A stretch of 64,000 bases of DNA from Diadema setosum (taxonomy: Eukaryota > Echinodermata > Echinoidea > Diadematoida > Diadematidae): assembly GCA_033980235.1 (NCBI GenBank), contig CM067067.1, forward strand, positions 12,862,401-12,926,400. The letters run 5' to 3'. Positions 49,601-61,768 of this stretch are shown piece by piece (within the stretch, counting starts at the first letter, position 1; the number at the start of each line of letters is the position of its first letter). The notes below the pieces were generated by a model, which saw nothing but the letters and a program-made list of their open reading frames with translations, was not told the DNA's origin and searched no databases. A program made the position numbers and the translations under genes.

Positions 49601-50661
49601 AGTTGCCCGATGCTAGATCCTTTCGCGGATGGGATCGACAGACCCGAGTTCACGCATATGTTTGCCTCCCTCAACGTTCATTTACCATACAATGTTTTTG
49701 TAAACGTACCGTACGTACCATGTACAATGTTCACCATCCATCCACCACCACCCATACGGCCCCTGCATGTTCCCTGGCGGCCTTCTCTTCGGCTGGCTAG
49801 CTGGCTCGCTCTATCTGAAATATCTAGCTGTCACACTGCGGTGCACATAATGCACGTACAACTAGCTTTTAGTTTGCTTTGCAAAGGCGTAAAGTCAGCA
49901 TGAATTTGTGGGCCATCGGAGAGAAAGACATGCTTACACAGAAAATCTTCCTCCCCAACTTGATCACCAGCTCCAGCTAGACAAGCAGGAGTAAAAACCA
50001 CCGTTTAGTTGTAATAACGCTAACGTTAATAATACACAGCTCAGCTCCGAAAAATTTGCCCTGACCTGAGCTGAGGTCATCCAGTGAGGAGCTTCAGTTT
50101 CATTCAGATGTTGGCCGACAAAAGCGATGTGGTAAATGTCGTAAATGCATGAGAACGTAAGTAGACCATCTACTCTGCTGCCTGACATATAAAGGTGATA
50201 TATATACATTTAAAGGTGATGTAAAATTCTGTGCAAGTAGTTATATTTGTTTGTAAATTGGGAGCCGTAAATTGCAGCACCGGTAATCATGCCGCTGTTA
50301 AATGTAGAGCTAGTTGTAACGTTAGAAATAGATAGTTCATAGTTGTTAGTTTCTAGCAATAGCAGTGTCCAGGACCCCTGTAGTAACAGTAACACTGACG
50401 GTCACTGTTAGATCTCACAATATACAATGGGACAGGATAATTTAAGTAACGTTAGAGTTCTATTAAAACACTAAACGGTAAAAGCTAATGTTAGAAGACG
50501 TCTAGAAACTGTGTAGACAGATGAATCTGTCCGGAGGAGTCTTTTATGTTTTTTTTACTTTATCAGTCTTTATTCCGTGAAGCCAGACGCAGTCTCCGCA
50601 GAACATATCCCCGATGACCAGATACAACTGATCTTTTGGTCAAGATGACCAGAAACTGTCT
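49601..50661. other. Intergenic stretch without a recognised gene
   Basis: Contains scattered AACGTTA words (50,013-50,030, 50,319 and 50,447) and short GTACGTACCATGTAC palindromic runs, but no convincing exon or element. It probably includes upstream sequence of DNAH6. Confidence 0.5.
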
Positions 50662-50662
50662 G

Positions 50663-51460
50663 TAGGTACTGTACTCGATAGGCGTTTTCACATCAGCCGA
50701 TAAGAATCCAAGCTCGAGATATTTTTCGCGATCGCAATTTAGCGTGCTATTTCATTTCCTATTCACATCAGCCTGAAGAGAATTAGCCTGAAATTTCTTT
50801 CGAGCTAATTCAACAGCTGAGCATGCGCAAACAGTGTCGGGTATACCAGTAGATCTAGAGCGCGCACTTTCAAAAAAATTACCCGCGTGATCGCCATTTA
50901 TGTGTGCGGGTTGCCTCAACCGATTGATCGATTTAATACACTACGCGATCTCACTGAGTTCCTGCTCTAGATTTGTTCAGTTTTGTGTTTTATTGTATTC
51001 ATTCATTGGTCATGGAAGTTGACGGAACCCTGCTTATCAAGTAATATTATGATGCGAAAGAGAAGACGCCATGAGGAGAGGAATCGTGAACGATGCTTCA
51101 AATTTGTGAAGAGAAGGAACCGCTCATTTCTTCTCCTCACTGCCATGGTGCACTGCCGGTCTGATCACACATGCTTGCAAGGCATGATGGGATGCATCAC
51201 GCTAATTTCTTGAGGCGATTTCACATTATCAAATAGCGCGCTAGTTTGCAAATTATCCCGCTATTTCGGAAATTTCCCGAGTTGGACTCCAGAAATTTTC
51301 TGGATCAGAGCGATAAAATTAGCGCACTAATTTGTATTCACATTTAATATCAAATAGCACGCTATTTTGTGATTTGATTAATTTCCCAAGTCAGAAAATA
51401 CACATTTGTAGCGTGCTATTTCAAAACATCGGGCTGATGTGAAAACGCGTACTGGTACTA
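50663..51460. mobile_element. ~800-bp inverted-repeat element
   Basis: Terminal repeats contain CGTTTTCACATCAGCC (50,683) and its complement GGCTGATGTGAAAACG (51,432), with related GTACTGTAC/GTACTGGTAC flanks. The interior repeats AGCGTGCTATTTC-type words in both orientations. No transposase frame. Intergenic. Confidence 0.7.
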
Positions 51461-52461
51461 CTTGTGTGAACAGCAGTCTGCAACTTGGTGCAAGTGTTGC
51501 TTTGTCGATTAACAATCTACCTTGTTGACATGACAGCAATCTGTGAGAGGCATTCACACTTGTGTACAGCAACAGGGCTGTGTATTGTTTGAGAGGCATG
51601 TGATTATGATTGTGAGTGACATGTTTATAATAGGCTGACTCTTGCTGACTCTTGTGATACTAAACATTAATCTTCTGGGTCTCTTTGTTAATTTACATTA
51701 ATCCAGTTGCCCACAACCCTTTTATTGTGAACTGTATCCACACACAGGAGTGCAATATGTAGATCTACAAACATTTATTTTATGTGCCACCATTTACATT
51801 GTCATTTCATGCCACAAAAAAAAAATAATAGTAAAAATAAAGAGAAAATCACTTGCCTGCAAATGAAGTGCTTTAAATTTCTAAACTGCACTAACTATAC
51901 ACAGCCCAGTCGCTGTATAATAATAGCGACAGGGCTGTACCGGAACGGCCCACAACACAAAGAGAGCTCAGCAGTCGCTTTACTATCGCTTTGAGTTTTG
52001 ATACTTGATGTCAGTTTTTGTCACGTCAAACTCATTAAATGTAATCTTCATTAATGATGCTACATAGCTTTGTTATCGATACTGACATACACATTTCACA
52101 ACTTGCTGAAAATGGAGATTATATGCAGCATGTGCGAATGGTACATCTGATAATCGAGAGTTCACGCGATCGGACCATGCGTGTTGCTACCAAAGAGCGC
52201 ACGCACTCAGTAGATCGTTGCACTTCCAACCACGCACGCGCACTCATAATTTGCATTTGCTGAGTGGTCAACACGCCATTTTGAACTCTGCAACGATGAA
52301 CCCCGATGGTCGGGGATTGCGCTTGAAAGTGCCATTTTTTTTTTTTCAATGGACTTATCGTTAGGGCTCTCTATGGACTTATGTACAATTGTACCTTCTG
52401 TAATATAAGCATGCACTCACGTGATCTATAAGTAAAAATGTATAAATTGTTATAAGTTTTG
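51461..52461. other. Intergenic stretch with a short hairpin and a possible promoter-like patch
   Basis: A hairpin at 51,901-51,938 pairs ACAGCCCAGTCGCT with AGCGACAGGGCTGT (one mismatch). At 52,150-52,330 the DNA is CpG-richer and has an ATTTGCAT octamer and a CGCCATTTTGAA word. This patch could be the promoter of the plus-strand gene whose exon is at 61.77 kb, but nothing proves it. Confidence 0.3.
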
Positions 52462-52572
52462 TAGTTGTGGTTCCCCACTTTGATGGCGAGGCTCTGTCCG
52501 TCTGACGCTGTGCGCATGCCTAAAATAATTTCCGGAACATGGACCCAGTTATCTGAGCGTGGGGAAACACTG
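52462..52572. mobile_element. hAT-like miniature element
   Basis: The right end, reversed, reads CAGTGTTTCCCCACG, a typical hAT terminus. The left end is GTGGTTCCCCAC. Length is about 110 bp. Target duplication not resolved. Confidence 0.5.
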
Positions 52573-53557
52573 ATGTTGGGAGTTGCATAAGGGATTGAAA
52601 AAAAATTGACGGTTTCATTGTGTGCAGTTCACACACATTGCACAGGGTATCCGATATATTGTGGCGAGAGATTTAAAAAAAAATCAAGCTGGATTAATTT
52701 TTGCATCTGATTCTCAATGTGCACTATGAGAATGAACTTCTTTTTTCTTTCCTTTTTTTTTTTTGATCTATGCACATGAATTCAGCACTTCTTTTTTTTT
52801 TTTTTTTTTTTTTTTACATTGCATTGAAAAAAGCATGAATAAAAATATACAAAACACTTAAGTTTCAAGTGCATGTGAAAAGGTGTGTTGTGTGTACAGT
52901 GTAGCCTTGCCTGATGTCTGTAGTGTGCTGCTTGTTTTCACAAACTGCACAAAGTGGCCTCTGGACTTGTCATTATCAATAATTTAGAAAAATTTTAGGT
53001 TTGGTTTTAATATCCATATTTATACCAGTATTGTGTCATTTTTCTTTGTATGTGTAGTTAAAGTCTCCCCTCTCTCTTCTTTTCCAGTTTAGTTGTTGTA
53101 CTTGTTGCATAAACTATTGCATACCTGGCTTTGCATTCTGCTATTCCACTCACCTGTTTTGTTTCATGCAGACTTACTGAATTCCATACTGAATTCCATT
53201 CCATACTGAATTCCATTCCATACTGAATTCTGAAATGCCCATAGACTTTAATGTAAAGGCTACCAGGTTCCCATACGGAATGGGTTAATTAACAATTGGT
53301 TGATTGCCCTTGAACTAGGTGATACGGCCTTATCAGTATCACCTTATCAGTATCACATTTATGTGTCTATTAAAGTGACATCATGCCGCAAACACTGCAT
53401 GGGAAAAACTGAAACTGCCAGCTGGTGATTGCCTGCATCTGTTTTACCAGGGAGGTTCCACCTCCCTGGTTTCACTTTCCAACTACCTATTTGCACGTGA
53501 TAGCTACATCAGGGCAAAGCTTTAATGACGAGTTCACTTTAATACATGTACATGTAG
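52573..53557. other. Low-complexity intergenic DNA
   Basis: T runs (52,741-52,765 and 52,789-52,815) and a small tandem repeat of TTCCATACTGAA at 53,171-53,231. At 53,446-53,471 CAGGGAGGTTCCACCTCCCTG forms a hairpin. No gene seen. Confidence 0.6.
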
Positions 53558-54048
53558 ATTGAGAGGTTGCAGCAATATTAGTAGAACATCTGTGACATTC
53601 TATAATCCATTCCAAAGTTATAAATGAATTTTTGAAGTTTTATTGCCGCCATTGCTGGATGAGAAGACTACTACAGCTTGTGATGTCACATGCGTAGAAT
53701 AGTGTAAAGAAAATAAGAAAATTCAAGATATTTTCTCTTTTCGCATATTAAACTTAGAGCATTTGACTTGCCTCTTTCAGAAGGCAGGGGAATGATATTA
53801 CCCTTAAAATTCATCAGTAACAAGTTGAGGGAATGTGCACTTAAAAAAAAAAAAAAAAAAATGTTGTTTGGAATTCTTTTTAATTTTCCTGATATTGTTC
53901 TATGCATGTGACATCATAACCTGGAATAGTCTTCTCATCCAGCAATGACTACGGTACACAGAACATTCATAACTTTTGAACGGATTGTCTGATTTTCCTC
54001 AAAGTTTCACTGATGCGTTCTATTGAAATTGCTGCATTCATTCAATTC
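53558..54048. mobile_element. MITE-like inverted-repeat element, family A, copy 2
   Basis: Same arms as 9,911-10,405 (GGTTGCAGCAATATTAGTAG at the start; AATTGCTGCATTCATTCAAT at the end) and the same size. The interior has an A run at 53,843-53,861. Confidence 0.7.
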
Positions 54049-54057
54049 ATGGTTTTA

Positions 54058-54118
54058 AACTTGTTGAAAACGAGTCCTGAGCATACTCGGATAGGTGTCT
54101 ATGGGAAATATGTGTTGT
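54058..54118. mobile_element. Family B MITE, partial copy
   Basis: Matches one half of copy 1 (GAGCATACTCGG, GGTGTCTATGGGAAATATG); the second terminus is missing. Confidence 0.55.
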
Positions 54119-54890
54119 AGCAATATCAGCGATGCTGTTGACAATGTGCTTATTAATACAGCCAATAGGCACTCACTATACACAGATTAGATTTTACCAT
54201 GGGATACAAAATAAGTGGCCACTTTAATGCACAGAATCTTCAACATGGCTTTTCTCACAGGGAGTTTTTTCAGGGGCCGTATACTGCAGGTGGCCACTTG
54301 GACAGGTGTCCACTAACTTAGGCAGGTTTGGCTGTAAATACCTGCTTGTAACCATTGTTAGGATTCAGTGCAATTTGGTGTGAAAAACACAGAGCTGGAA
54401 TAATTGTTGTGTATCAGGGAAGTAAAATCACATCTAAGACATTGATGGTGTTCATACTTACATTATGTACCCATCACTAAGGATACAAATGAATCTAAAA
54501 CATGTATGACTAGCCATAAACATTAATATTACTAAAAGAGAAAGAAGGAAGAAAATATAACATTTGCTGATTGCCAAGAACTGACTGCAAGATAACCTGT
54601 AGACACCAAGATAAAGCTTGAAATGGCTAATAGTGCCAGATTACCCTTACTGGGGTTTCCTTTCACCCATGGCTAGATGTAAAATGACCTGATAATAGGT
54701 GTTGTTTTTTCCTAAACATAACTTGTCTAGAAGTAAAATGACCTGATAATAGCGATTTTTTTTTTTCACAAACATAACCCACATTGCACCCACCATGCAC
54801 TAACGATACAGTCTGATTACAATGTTGAAAAGCCTAGTGAAAGCCCTATCTATAGCTCTGAATGTCTTAAACAATTCTGTTCATTCTCAT
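54119..54890. other. Intergenic, repeat remnants
   Basis: Ends of a mariner-type MITE may be present (GGCAGGTTTGGCTGTA near 54,342). A 20-bp AAAATGACCTGATAATAG word occurs twice, about 60 bp apart (54,679 and 54,738). No gene seen. Confidence 0.4.
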
Positions 54891-55281
54891 TTAAAGGGAC
54901 TGTACAGTACTGGTTGAGGTGGGGATTCATGTTTTGAACATTCCTAAGTGAGATAATGAAAAGCCTCTTATGAAATATGAAAGAGCTTGTAATTTTAAGA
55001 AGGATTCAACGTTGGTTTAATGAAAATTGGTTTTCAAATGGCTGAGATATCCAAAAAAATGCTAATAATAAAAGGCGACATGCCACAACTTTATTAGGAT
55101 ATCTTTGTTTCACCTTGTTTTTGGATATCTCAGCCATTTCAAAACCGATTTTCATCGAATAAACTTTTGATACCCCTTAGAACTGCATGCTGTTTGACAT
55201 CTCATAGAGTGGTTTCTGAATATCTCGCAAAACGTTAAAAGCTAAATCCTCACCTCGACCAGAACTGTACACACCCTTTAA
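54891..55281. mobile_element. TTAA-flanked MITE, family C, copy 1
   Basis: TTAA followed by AGGGACTGTACAGTACTGGT at one end, and TGTACACACCCT followed by TTAA at the other. Internal inverted repeats centre on GGATATCTCAGCCATTT. TTAA duplications are typical of piggyBac and Kolobok elements. Copy 2 is at 63,393-63,782. Confidence 0.8.
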
Positions 55282-55526
55282 TGTTTCATTGACAAAAATA
55301 GTCAATCTTCAGTATCCAAAGTACATCAAATCTAAAAATTACCAGACATTGCCTGACATTGGGTGATTTGAAGTTCAGAGCTAAGGCTGGTGTTAGTGCC
55401 ATCTCATCGCTCACACTGAAGATGATCCCAAACTTGAAGTCAGTCACTGTCAGGTTGACCTCAAAATTAAGATACCCCATTTATACACAAAGTTTGGTAC
55501 AGGAGCGCTCATGAAACACTCTGACA

Positions 55527-55767
55527 TACTGTAAAACAAGGAATGTTTGTGTGCATTTTAATTTCGTGAATTTCGCGAGAGCCGAGTTTCGCGAATTTCG
55601 CGAGAGCCGAGTTTCGCGAAATTAAAATGCACGCTGAAGATCTTGTCTACGCTATACATGTATGCATGGAATGTTAGAGGCAACTCACGAAAATTTCATG
55701 CTGCGAATCAGGCCGTCGGCTTCCATTTATAAAATTTCATGCCGTGAAAATATTGTGTTTTACAGTA
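55527..55767. mobile_element. TA-flanked MITE with TTTCGCGAA repeats
   Basis: Ends TACTGTAAAAC and GTTTTACAGTA. The left half (55,558-55,632) contains repeated TTTCGCGA(A/G) words, with GAGAGCCGAGTTTCGCGAAT repeated in tandem inside a larger palindrome. Confidence 0.7.
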
Positions 55768-57608
55768 CATTGTATGCCCCCTTTGTTCATACAGAGAGTC
55801 ACTTTCTGCCGAGACCACGCTCAAAGTGGCCAAGAGGTGCGTACCTGTCATGGTAACTGTCACTTTTATTGTAGCCTAATTGCAAACATTGAAAATTTGA
55901 ACGTATGCGCTGTATGCACAGCATGTGCCGCATACCACTTCAGGAGTGCTCTAAACATTGACGACTGTTTATACAGGGTACAGAGCACTTCAGGAGCGCT
56001 AATACTAATGAAATCCTGGTAGTCGCTCTGTAGTACTCTAGACATGGCCACATAATCATGTAAATCTATGCCTATCTATATTGTACTTTGGAGATGTTAC
56101 AAAATTTGTGACATTCTTATTCTTTCTCTGCATCAATTATGTCATTCAAAACTTTCACAGCTGCATCTGTTCACATTTGATTTGACCCAAGTGCAATCAC
56201 CTTTTTATCATTCATGCAATTCCTGCAGGACTTTGTGGTGGTGCTGAGATAACATTGAGTCACTGCTATCTAAGTCAATGTTTTCTTGGAATCAGATACT
56301 TCAAAATGGCAAGTCATTTTTCACTTCCTGCTGTACATATAACTAGTTCTTGAGCTCTACACTCTCTTACAGCCATAGTATCTATCATAATACTAACACA
56401 AAAACATACAAGTGGATCTAAACCCAAACTACATGTAAACAAGAGTACTTGTAACCTTTTTCTTGGCTGGACTTACATTTGAGATGATTGACTGGCAGAA
56501 ATGGGTGAATAGCAAATACATATAACAGAAGATGTTTTCTTAATAAAGTCAAAGCATACAGTTTTGTCTTTGTGGCATGATAGTTTACTGGAAATATCCT
56601 CTAAAATGATCATGACTGAGCAATATTAGTGCAGTGTGCTACTTTATCATACAGCAATGGAGAGAGATTGTACCAGCAAATTCCAGTTGAAATGGATAAT
56701 AAATGAAATGGATAATAACTTTAGTTGTACTTGTAGTACGCTGTTCGCTTCAGATTTTGGTTGTACTGTTGTAGATATGGAGCTTGCAAAATTAGCAGAG
56801 CTCACTAGAAGTGTTGCCCCAATATCAGATTGTGTTTTGTTGTAGCTGGTGGTGGTTTTTAATGGCACACATTCAGGTGAGCTGGAAAACCCTGCTTCTA
56901 AAAATGAGATCACTGTCATCCTTAGGAGTGAATGTTCCTTACCTGGCTAGGCACATCAAAAGTGCCTGTAGAAAATACATGGTAATCCAATCTAAAGCAA
57001 AGCAAAGCAAAACAAAACAAAACCAAAAAGCCAAAACAATCCCCATAGTTCCATGAGATTTTAGAACATGAAAAAACGAGGGTTAGTTCTCTGTCTGACC
57101 GTGGAGGTTTGGACCACAGCTGAAATCTCACTCTTGGCACACATCTGGATGTTTCTACAGAGCACTTTTAACTGCCAGGGGCAAGTTTGCATGACATATG
57201 TGTGAGTTATAAGCAATGTGTGTGGTTTATGTCTATCTTTTGGCAAGGGGCAGGAACAATGTCACTTTGGCATCATTGGGCTTGACACCAACAATTTTCC
57301 TTCAAGACCAGTTACCTCCCTCTCCAACGTGCCATGGTAACAATGATAAAAATCATTGGCTTCAAAGACAGGCCCTCTGCAACTTCCAATTTATCGCAGA
57401 TCTACCCAAGCAAATTGCTTGTTCCTCCCGCGAAAACTTGTGAAATGCTGTATACACAATATGATATGCCTTACTGTTGGTCTCTCTCTCTCGTTCCGTG
57501 AGGATTGGGGTTTGATATTGTGCTTAAGACCCTAAAGAGAGTGCAAAATATGTGTGTATTTCACAGTCACAGTGAGGGAGCAAACTAAAGTAGGGAGGAG
57601 GAGGACTC
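55768..57608. other. Intergenic, no gene recognised
   Basis: A pair of CACTTCAGGAG(T/C)GCT words about 50 bp apart (55,938 and 55,987) and an AGCAAAGCAAA simple run at 56,997-57,025. Short reading frames here have no recognisable domain or splice context. Confidence 0.5.
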
Positions 57609-58095
57609 ATACCCCTTTCAGGTAATCACGGTTCAATTATCCGCATCCAAATAATGCGGATGAAGTAGTCAAAATCGCGTTCATATATCCCATGAAGTGC
57701 GCACTACTTTTACGAGCACCCGTTCAGGTGCGAAGGACGGAGTTATTTGTCATGGTTACGGCGCACGCCTCTATAATGACACATGCACGTGCGTGTACAA
57801 CTGCAAAACTGCGTATACTATAACTCACGTGTATGCGCACCTCTCGCGCGCTCAAGCTCAGCAATCAGCGGTTGTGCGGGAAATCGAGTGACCTTTGACC
57901 GAACTGTGGAATGTTAGTGTGGATAAGTCGTAAATCGCGTTCATGTATTCTCGATCTACTCCTCATGCTGCAATTATGCGCATAATAGCAGCATAAAAAT
58001 AATGCGCACTTTTCTACTCCTCTCCCGTTCATGTAATCGAAATTTTACGACTTGTGCTCCTATTATCCGCATCCACGATTACCTGAAAGGGGTAT
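57609..58095. mobile_element. 487-bp inverted-repeat element
   Basis: Terminal repeats ATACCCCTTTCAGGTAATC and GATTACCTGAAAGGGGTAT. Subterminal TTATCCGCATCCA words occur in the same orientation at both ends. The interior is CpG-rich (ACGTGCGTGTACAACTGC area), unlike its surroundings. Confidence 0.8.
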
Positions 58096-58697
58096 CAGAG
58101 GCGTGGTGTTTTACAAGGAGGGTCCCACTTTCAAGCTCTGTGCAAGTATGGTAGTGCTCTGACTCGGTGCTTACAGCTTTATTATAATTGTGTATCGTAC
58201 CTATAGATGGATAGAGCTTGATTCTGCTGTCTAAAGAGAGAAACTTACATACTGTACATACTGCACATTCCATATATGTGTACATGTGTGCTTACCCTGT
58301 GTATATATCTACATACGTATACCATCGTTTTGCCTCTGACGAAGATTCTACTCGGAGTGAAAGTTCAGGACCCTTTTGAGTGGACAATTTATTCCACTGG
58401 CAAACCACTATTGGACAAGCAGTTTTCAGCATCTTGGTTTTGCTACATTGTAGTATGAAGGTTTAGTAGGTCCTACTATTATGACTGAGGAGGATCAATC
58501 AATTTAAGTTTGCAGTGTATGTGAAAATAATTGCAAAGATTTATCCCAGGGAGACTCTCAGACTGCTTGCTTGGTCCTTTAGTATGGACCTTTCCCACTA
58601 GATACATGTACCTTCCAACAACAGTACCATCATAGGCAACATATTTCCATAGAAGTAAATTTTGGGCTGATGTACCTGTGATTTTATAGGTACAATG

Positions 58698-58885
58698 TAC
58701 AGTCAAACTTGTCTTAGCGACCATTTGTCTATAGCGGCCACGTGCCATAGAAACTTAACGATAACTAAAAACAATTCCCTCAGAGAGAAAAAGCATGTTT
58801 GAGAACCTATCTATAGTGGCCAGCTGTCTATAACAGCCACTTTTTTGTTTCCCTTGGGTGGCAGCTATGGACAGGTTTGACTGTA
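58698..58885. mobile_element. mariner-type MITE (TA, CAGTCAAACTTG ends)
   Basis: TA followed by CAGTCAAACTTGTCTTAGCG at the left, and GGACAGGTTTGACTG followed by TA at the right. The inside repeats TATAGCGGCCAC/TATAGTGGCCA words. About 188 bp. Confidence 0.75.
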
Positions 58886-59039
58886 CTCGGTACCCTTCAT
58901 TTACAAGACATCTCTATGCCCCATGAAGTTGGTAATGTATGGCAGAACATCACATCTTCACATCGAGCCATAATATTTTGAAGGTATGGAGGGATGGCTG
59001 GATCTGTGAGAAATTAATGTACATATTCTTCAGCAATAT

Positions 59040-59440
59040 TTAAAAACAGACTGAAGTATACTCTTCCCATATTACAAACTTAAATATAAACCGTATTACA
59101 AGCTTAAATTTTGGCCTCGCACCTGCAACTGGTGATTGCACTTTTTCCATTTGGGCCTCCCTTCTCTGGAACAACTTCCTTACTCATAATCAGTCCTCTA
59201 CCTCCATAATTGACATAAAGAAACTCAAAACCCATAATTTATTTCAAGAACAGAACCGATGATTATATACACATTGTACATCACACTTGTAATTGTGGTC
59301 TTGGTTGATAATTTGTAATTGTAGTTGATCTACAGATGTTCATTTCTGTTTTGTTCATTGTAAAGCACTGAGAAACATTTTCCTTATTTCATAAGCACTG
59401 TATAAATTTCCATATTATTATCATTATTATTATTACCTTT
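59040..59440 (+). mobile_element. LINE 3' fragment
   Basis: A plus-strand frame reads ASLLWNNFLTH...IIDIKKLKTHNLFQ then stop at 59,261. This is the usual C-terminal signature of non-LTR retrotransposon ORF2. A short UTR with GTAAAGCACTGAGAAA and GCACTGTATAAATT follows, and the element ends in an ATT microsatellite. 5' truncated and dead. Confidence 0.65.
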
Positions 59441-59726
59441 CTTGTACTTCAGCTCTTGGTGATGTCCTGTGGTTGTCTACAGCTTTGTAAAAGTCTTTCA
59501 ATACAGAAGTATTCATATGAACTGTTACCATGAATCAACAATCGTGGTCTGTTTACCCAAGGAGTCATGAGTTCAAGTCATGTCAATATTCTGTGTGTAT
59601 CTTTTATCAGTGCTTTTGTAAATGAGAGCTCTACTACATGTAGCTCATATATTTCTCTGTAGCTTTGATGGGGCTGTGCCGTAGAGATCATATAAAACAA
59701 TTCTGTGAATGGGTTATACCTCAGCT

Positions 59727-59825
59727 TAACCCGTTGAGGACATTTTGATTTACAATTTGTAGCTACAACACGCATTTCCCATAGACACTTGCCCGAGTAT
59801 ACTCGAGACTCGTCCTCAACAATTT
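59727..59825. mobile_element. ~95-bp MITE, family B, copy 4
   Basis: TAACCCGTTGAGGAC at one end and GTCCTCAAC at the other, the latter running into a T stretch. The interior is in copy 2 orientation (CATAGACACTTGCCCGAG). Confidence 0.7.
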
Positions 59826-60883
59826 TTTTTTTTTTTGCAATTGGCACTGTTAGAGTTTGTTAAAGGTCTGACATTGTAATTTGATGTGAGTGTATTGATC
59901 ACCTCTGACAATATATATGTTTACCCGATTGTATCGTGTGAACCCGAAGAATTTCTGAAATGTGTACAAAATGAAGTATGAATTCTGAATCTTAATATCC
60001 CCTCTTGTAGCATGGCAAAATTCACCCACCCCTGCTTTTGTTTCTGAGATGGTTGTGATGTGTGTGTACGTGTGTGTGTGTGTGGGGGGGGGGGGGGGCA
60101 CGTCAGTTTGTCACATGCGAATGCTCATGCTCGTACATGGTACATGTACATCCGACTCTGGTTTCTGTGCATTGTTTACATACATGTGTAATATCATTGG
60201 AGCATGAAGACAAAGCACATGAGTGTTAGGAATCAATGACCCCTGACTGGGCATGGCTTGCGGGGGATCCAGTGACTGCGCAAATTGCATGGATGCATTT
60301 CCTCTGAAGCATGACGACATGGTAACGGTAAACACACACTGCATGTACATGTATGTCGTCATTGCATGGTAAACATACACTGTATGTATGTCGTCATGCC
60401 GGTGTGTTCCGCTGTACATGTGTACGTGATAACACGCATAATATGCCCAAATTGTGTACACGTGTAGGTAGACAGTTGTCGTAGTAGTTGCAATAATGAA
60501 AGAAGACCACATTTTTTTTCTATATTTTCAATTTGATCCATGATTCTGATGTGTGACTGTTACCTAGCTGAGTGAAGAATTTAATTTTGACTTGTGATAT
60601 CAAATGAAAATGTAATTAATGGAGTGTCAAATGAATAATGCCTGTGTATGTGGGGCTGTATTGCATGAGCTTGCAAGTTAGGCTCCCATGTCAACCATTC
60701 ATTGTCTGTTCTGCATAGTCGTGAGAACTGATGCAAGTGTTGAATGAAAGCATGTATTGCAAAAGGAAAAAAAATATGAAGAAAAATAGATGAATGAATC
60801 GAAGTGAGGCGAAATATTCAACCACAGGAAAGCATTTTTCCCATTCATGCCTCTGACAGTGCTCACTGTCATCTAGACTTAAA
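59826..60883. other. Intergenic, simple repeats
   Basis: A TG microsatellite runs into a G tract at 60,060-60,098. A near-tandem repeat of a CATGGTAA...TGTATGTCGTCAT word lies at 60,318-60,398, and several TACATGTA runs occur. No gene recognised. Confidence 0.6.
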
Positions 60884-61208
60884 GGCCCGAATTCACGAAG
60901 GTGGTACAAATGAAACCATGGTTTAAACCATGGACAAAAACCATGGAGCGCCAAGTGTCACGTGGAATATTTCGTTACGAAATCAGTTATTCGGTGATGA
61001 AATTATTATTTTGTAAGGAAATGACAACATTTTGTAATTAAATGAACATTTCGTCCACGAAATGATAATTTCGTTAACGAAACGGTCATTTTGTCGACGA
61101 AATGACCAATTTCGTAACGAAATATTCCGTGCGACACCTGGCGCTCCATGATTTTTGTCCATGGTTTAAACCATGGTTTCATTTGTACCACCTTCGTGAA
61201 TTCGGGCC
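60884..61208. mobile_element. 325-bp palindromic MITE with ATTTCGT arrays
   Basis: Arms of about 100 bp are nearly perfect (GGCCCGAATTCACGAAGGTG at the start; its complement at the end) and include GGTTTAAACC palindromes. The centre carries repeated ATTTCGTNNACGAAAT words. A possible AAA duplication flanks it (60,881-60,883; 61,209-61,211). Confidence 0.85.
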
Positions 61209-61768
61209 AAAGTGTACCAATACCCTGGATATCAGATTTGTGTACAGGTAGGCTCTGTAGCGCCGGTACTGATGTGTGCGTGTTCTGACTGTACATGACG
61301 TACCTTTTTACGAGATTCCATGTCGATCGGTCAGCGAGGTATCGATCGAAGTACATGCGCGTATTGCATATCACTATCCTTCAAGACATTTGAAATATTT
61401 GAAAAAAGATATTGATAATGCAGTTGTTCAATTGATGATGATAGTGAAATTGATAAAGATAAAAACAGCAGGTTTAATTGGTGTAATTGATGTACAAATG
61501 TACATTATCATATTGTTGTCTTAATTGCAATAATGAAGGTCCCCTTCGTATCAATTATACAGTAGAGGTCTGCTCATCTGTTTTTCTAGTTAGAACTTAC
61601 ATAATCATTAGAAATATCGCTATCATAAAAGCATGAAGGAGATCATTAAGGAGTCCAGTTCACACACTTATGATAACTGATACATGTATATTGCAAGTTG
61701 AGTGAGAGATTGATAATTGTTTTCTGTATGCTGCCCTCTTGTGTCAATCTCATCCCCTACCCTTTCAG

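Noticed and set aside
55744..56022. 92-residue plus-strand frame with several cysteines
   Set aside because: Starts inside a TA-type MITE and has no splice signals or known motif.
59130..59265. Host-gene exon
   Set aside because: The LWNNFL...LKTHNLFQ-stop pattern with an ATT tail is the usual end of a LINE.
60111..60512. 133-residue minus-strand frame in the intergenic region
   Set aside because: Composed of TACATG/CATGTA-type repeats; His/Tyr/Thr-rich without any recognisable domain.
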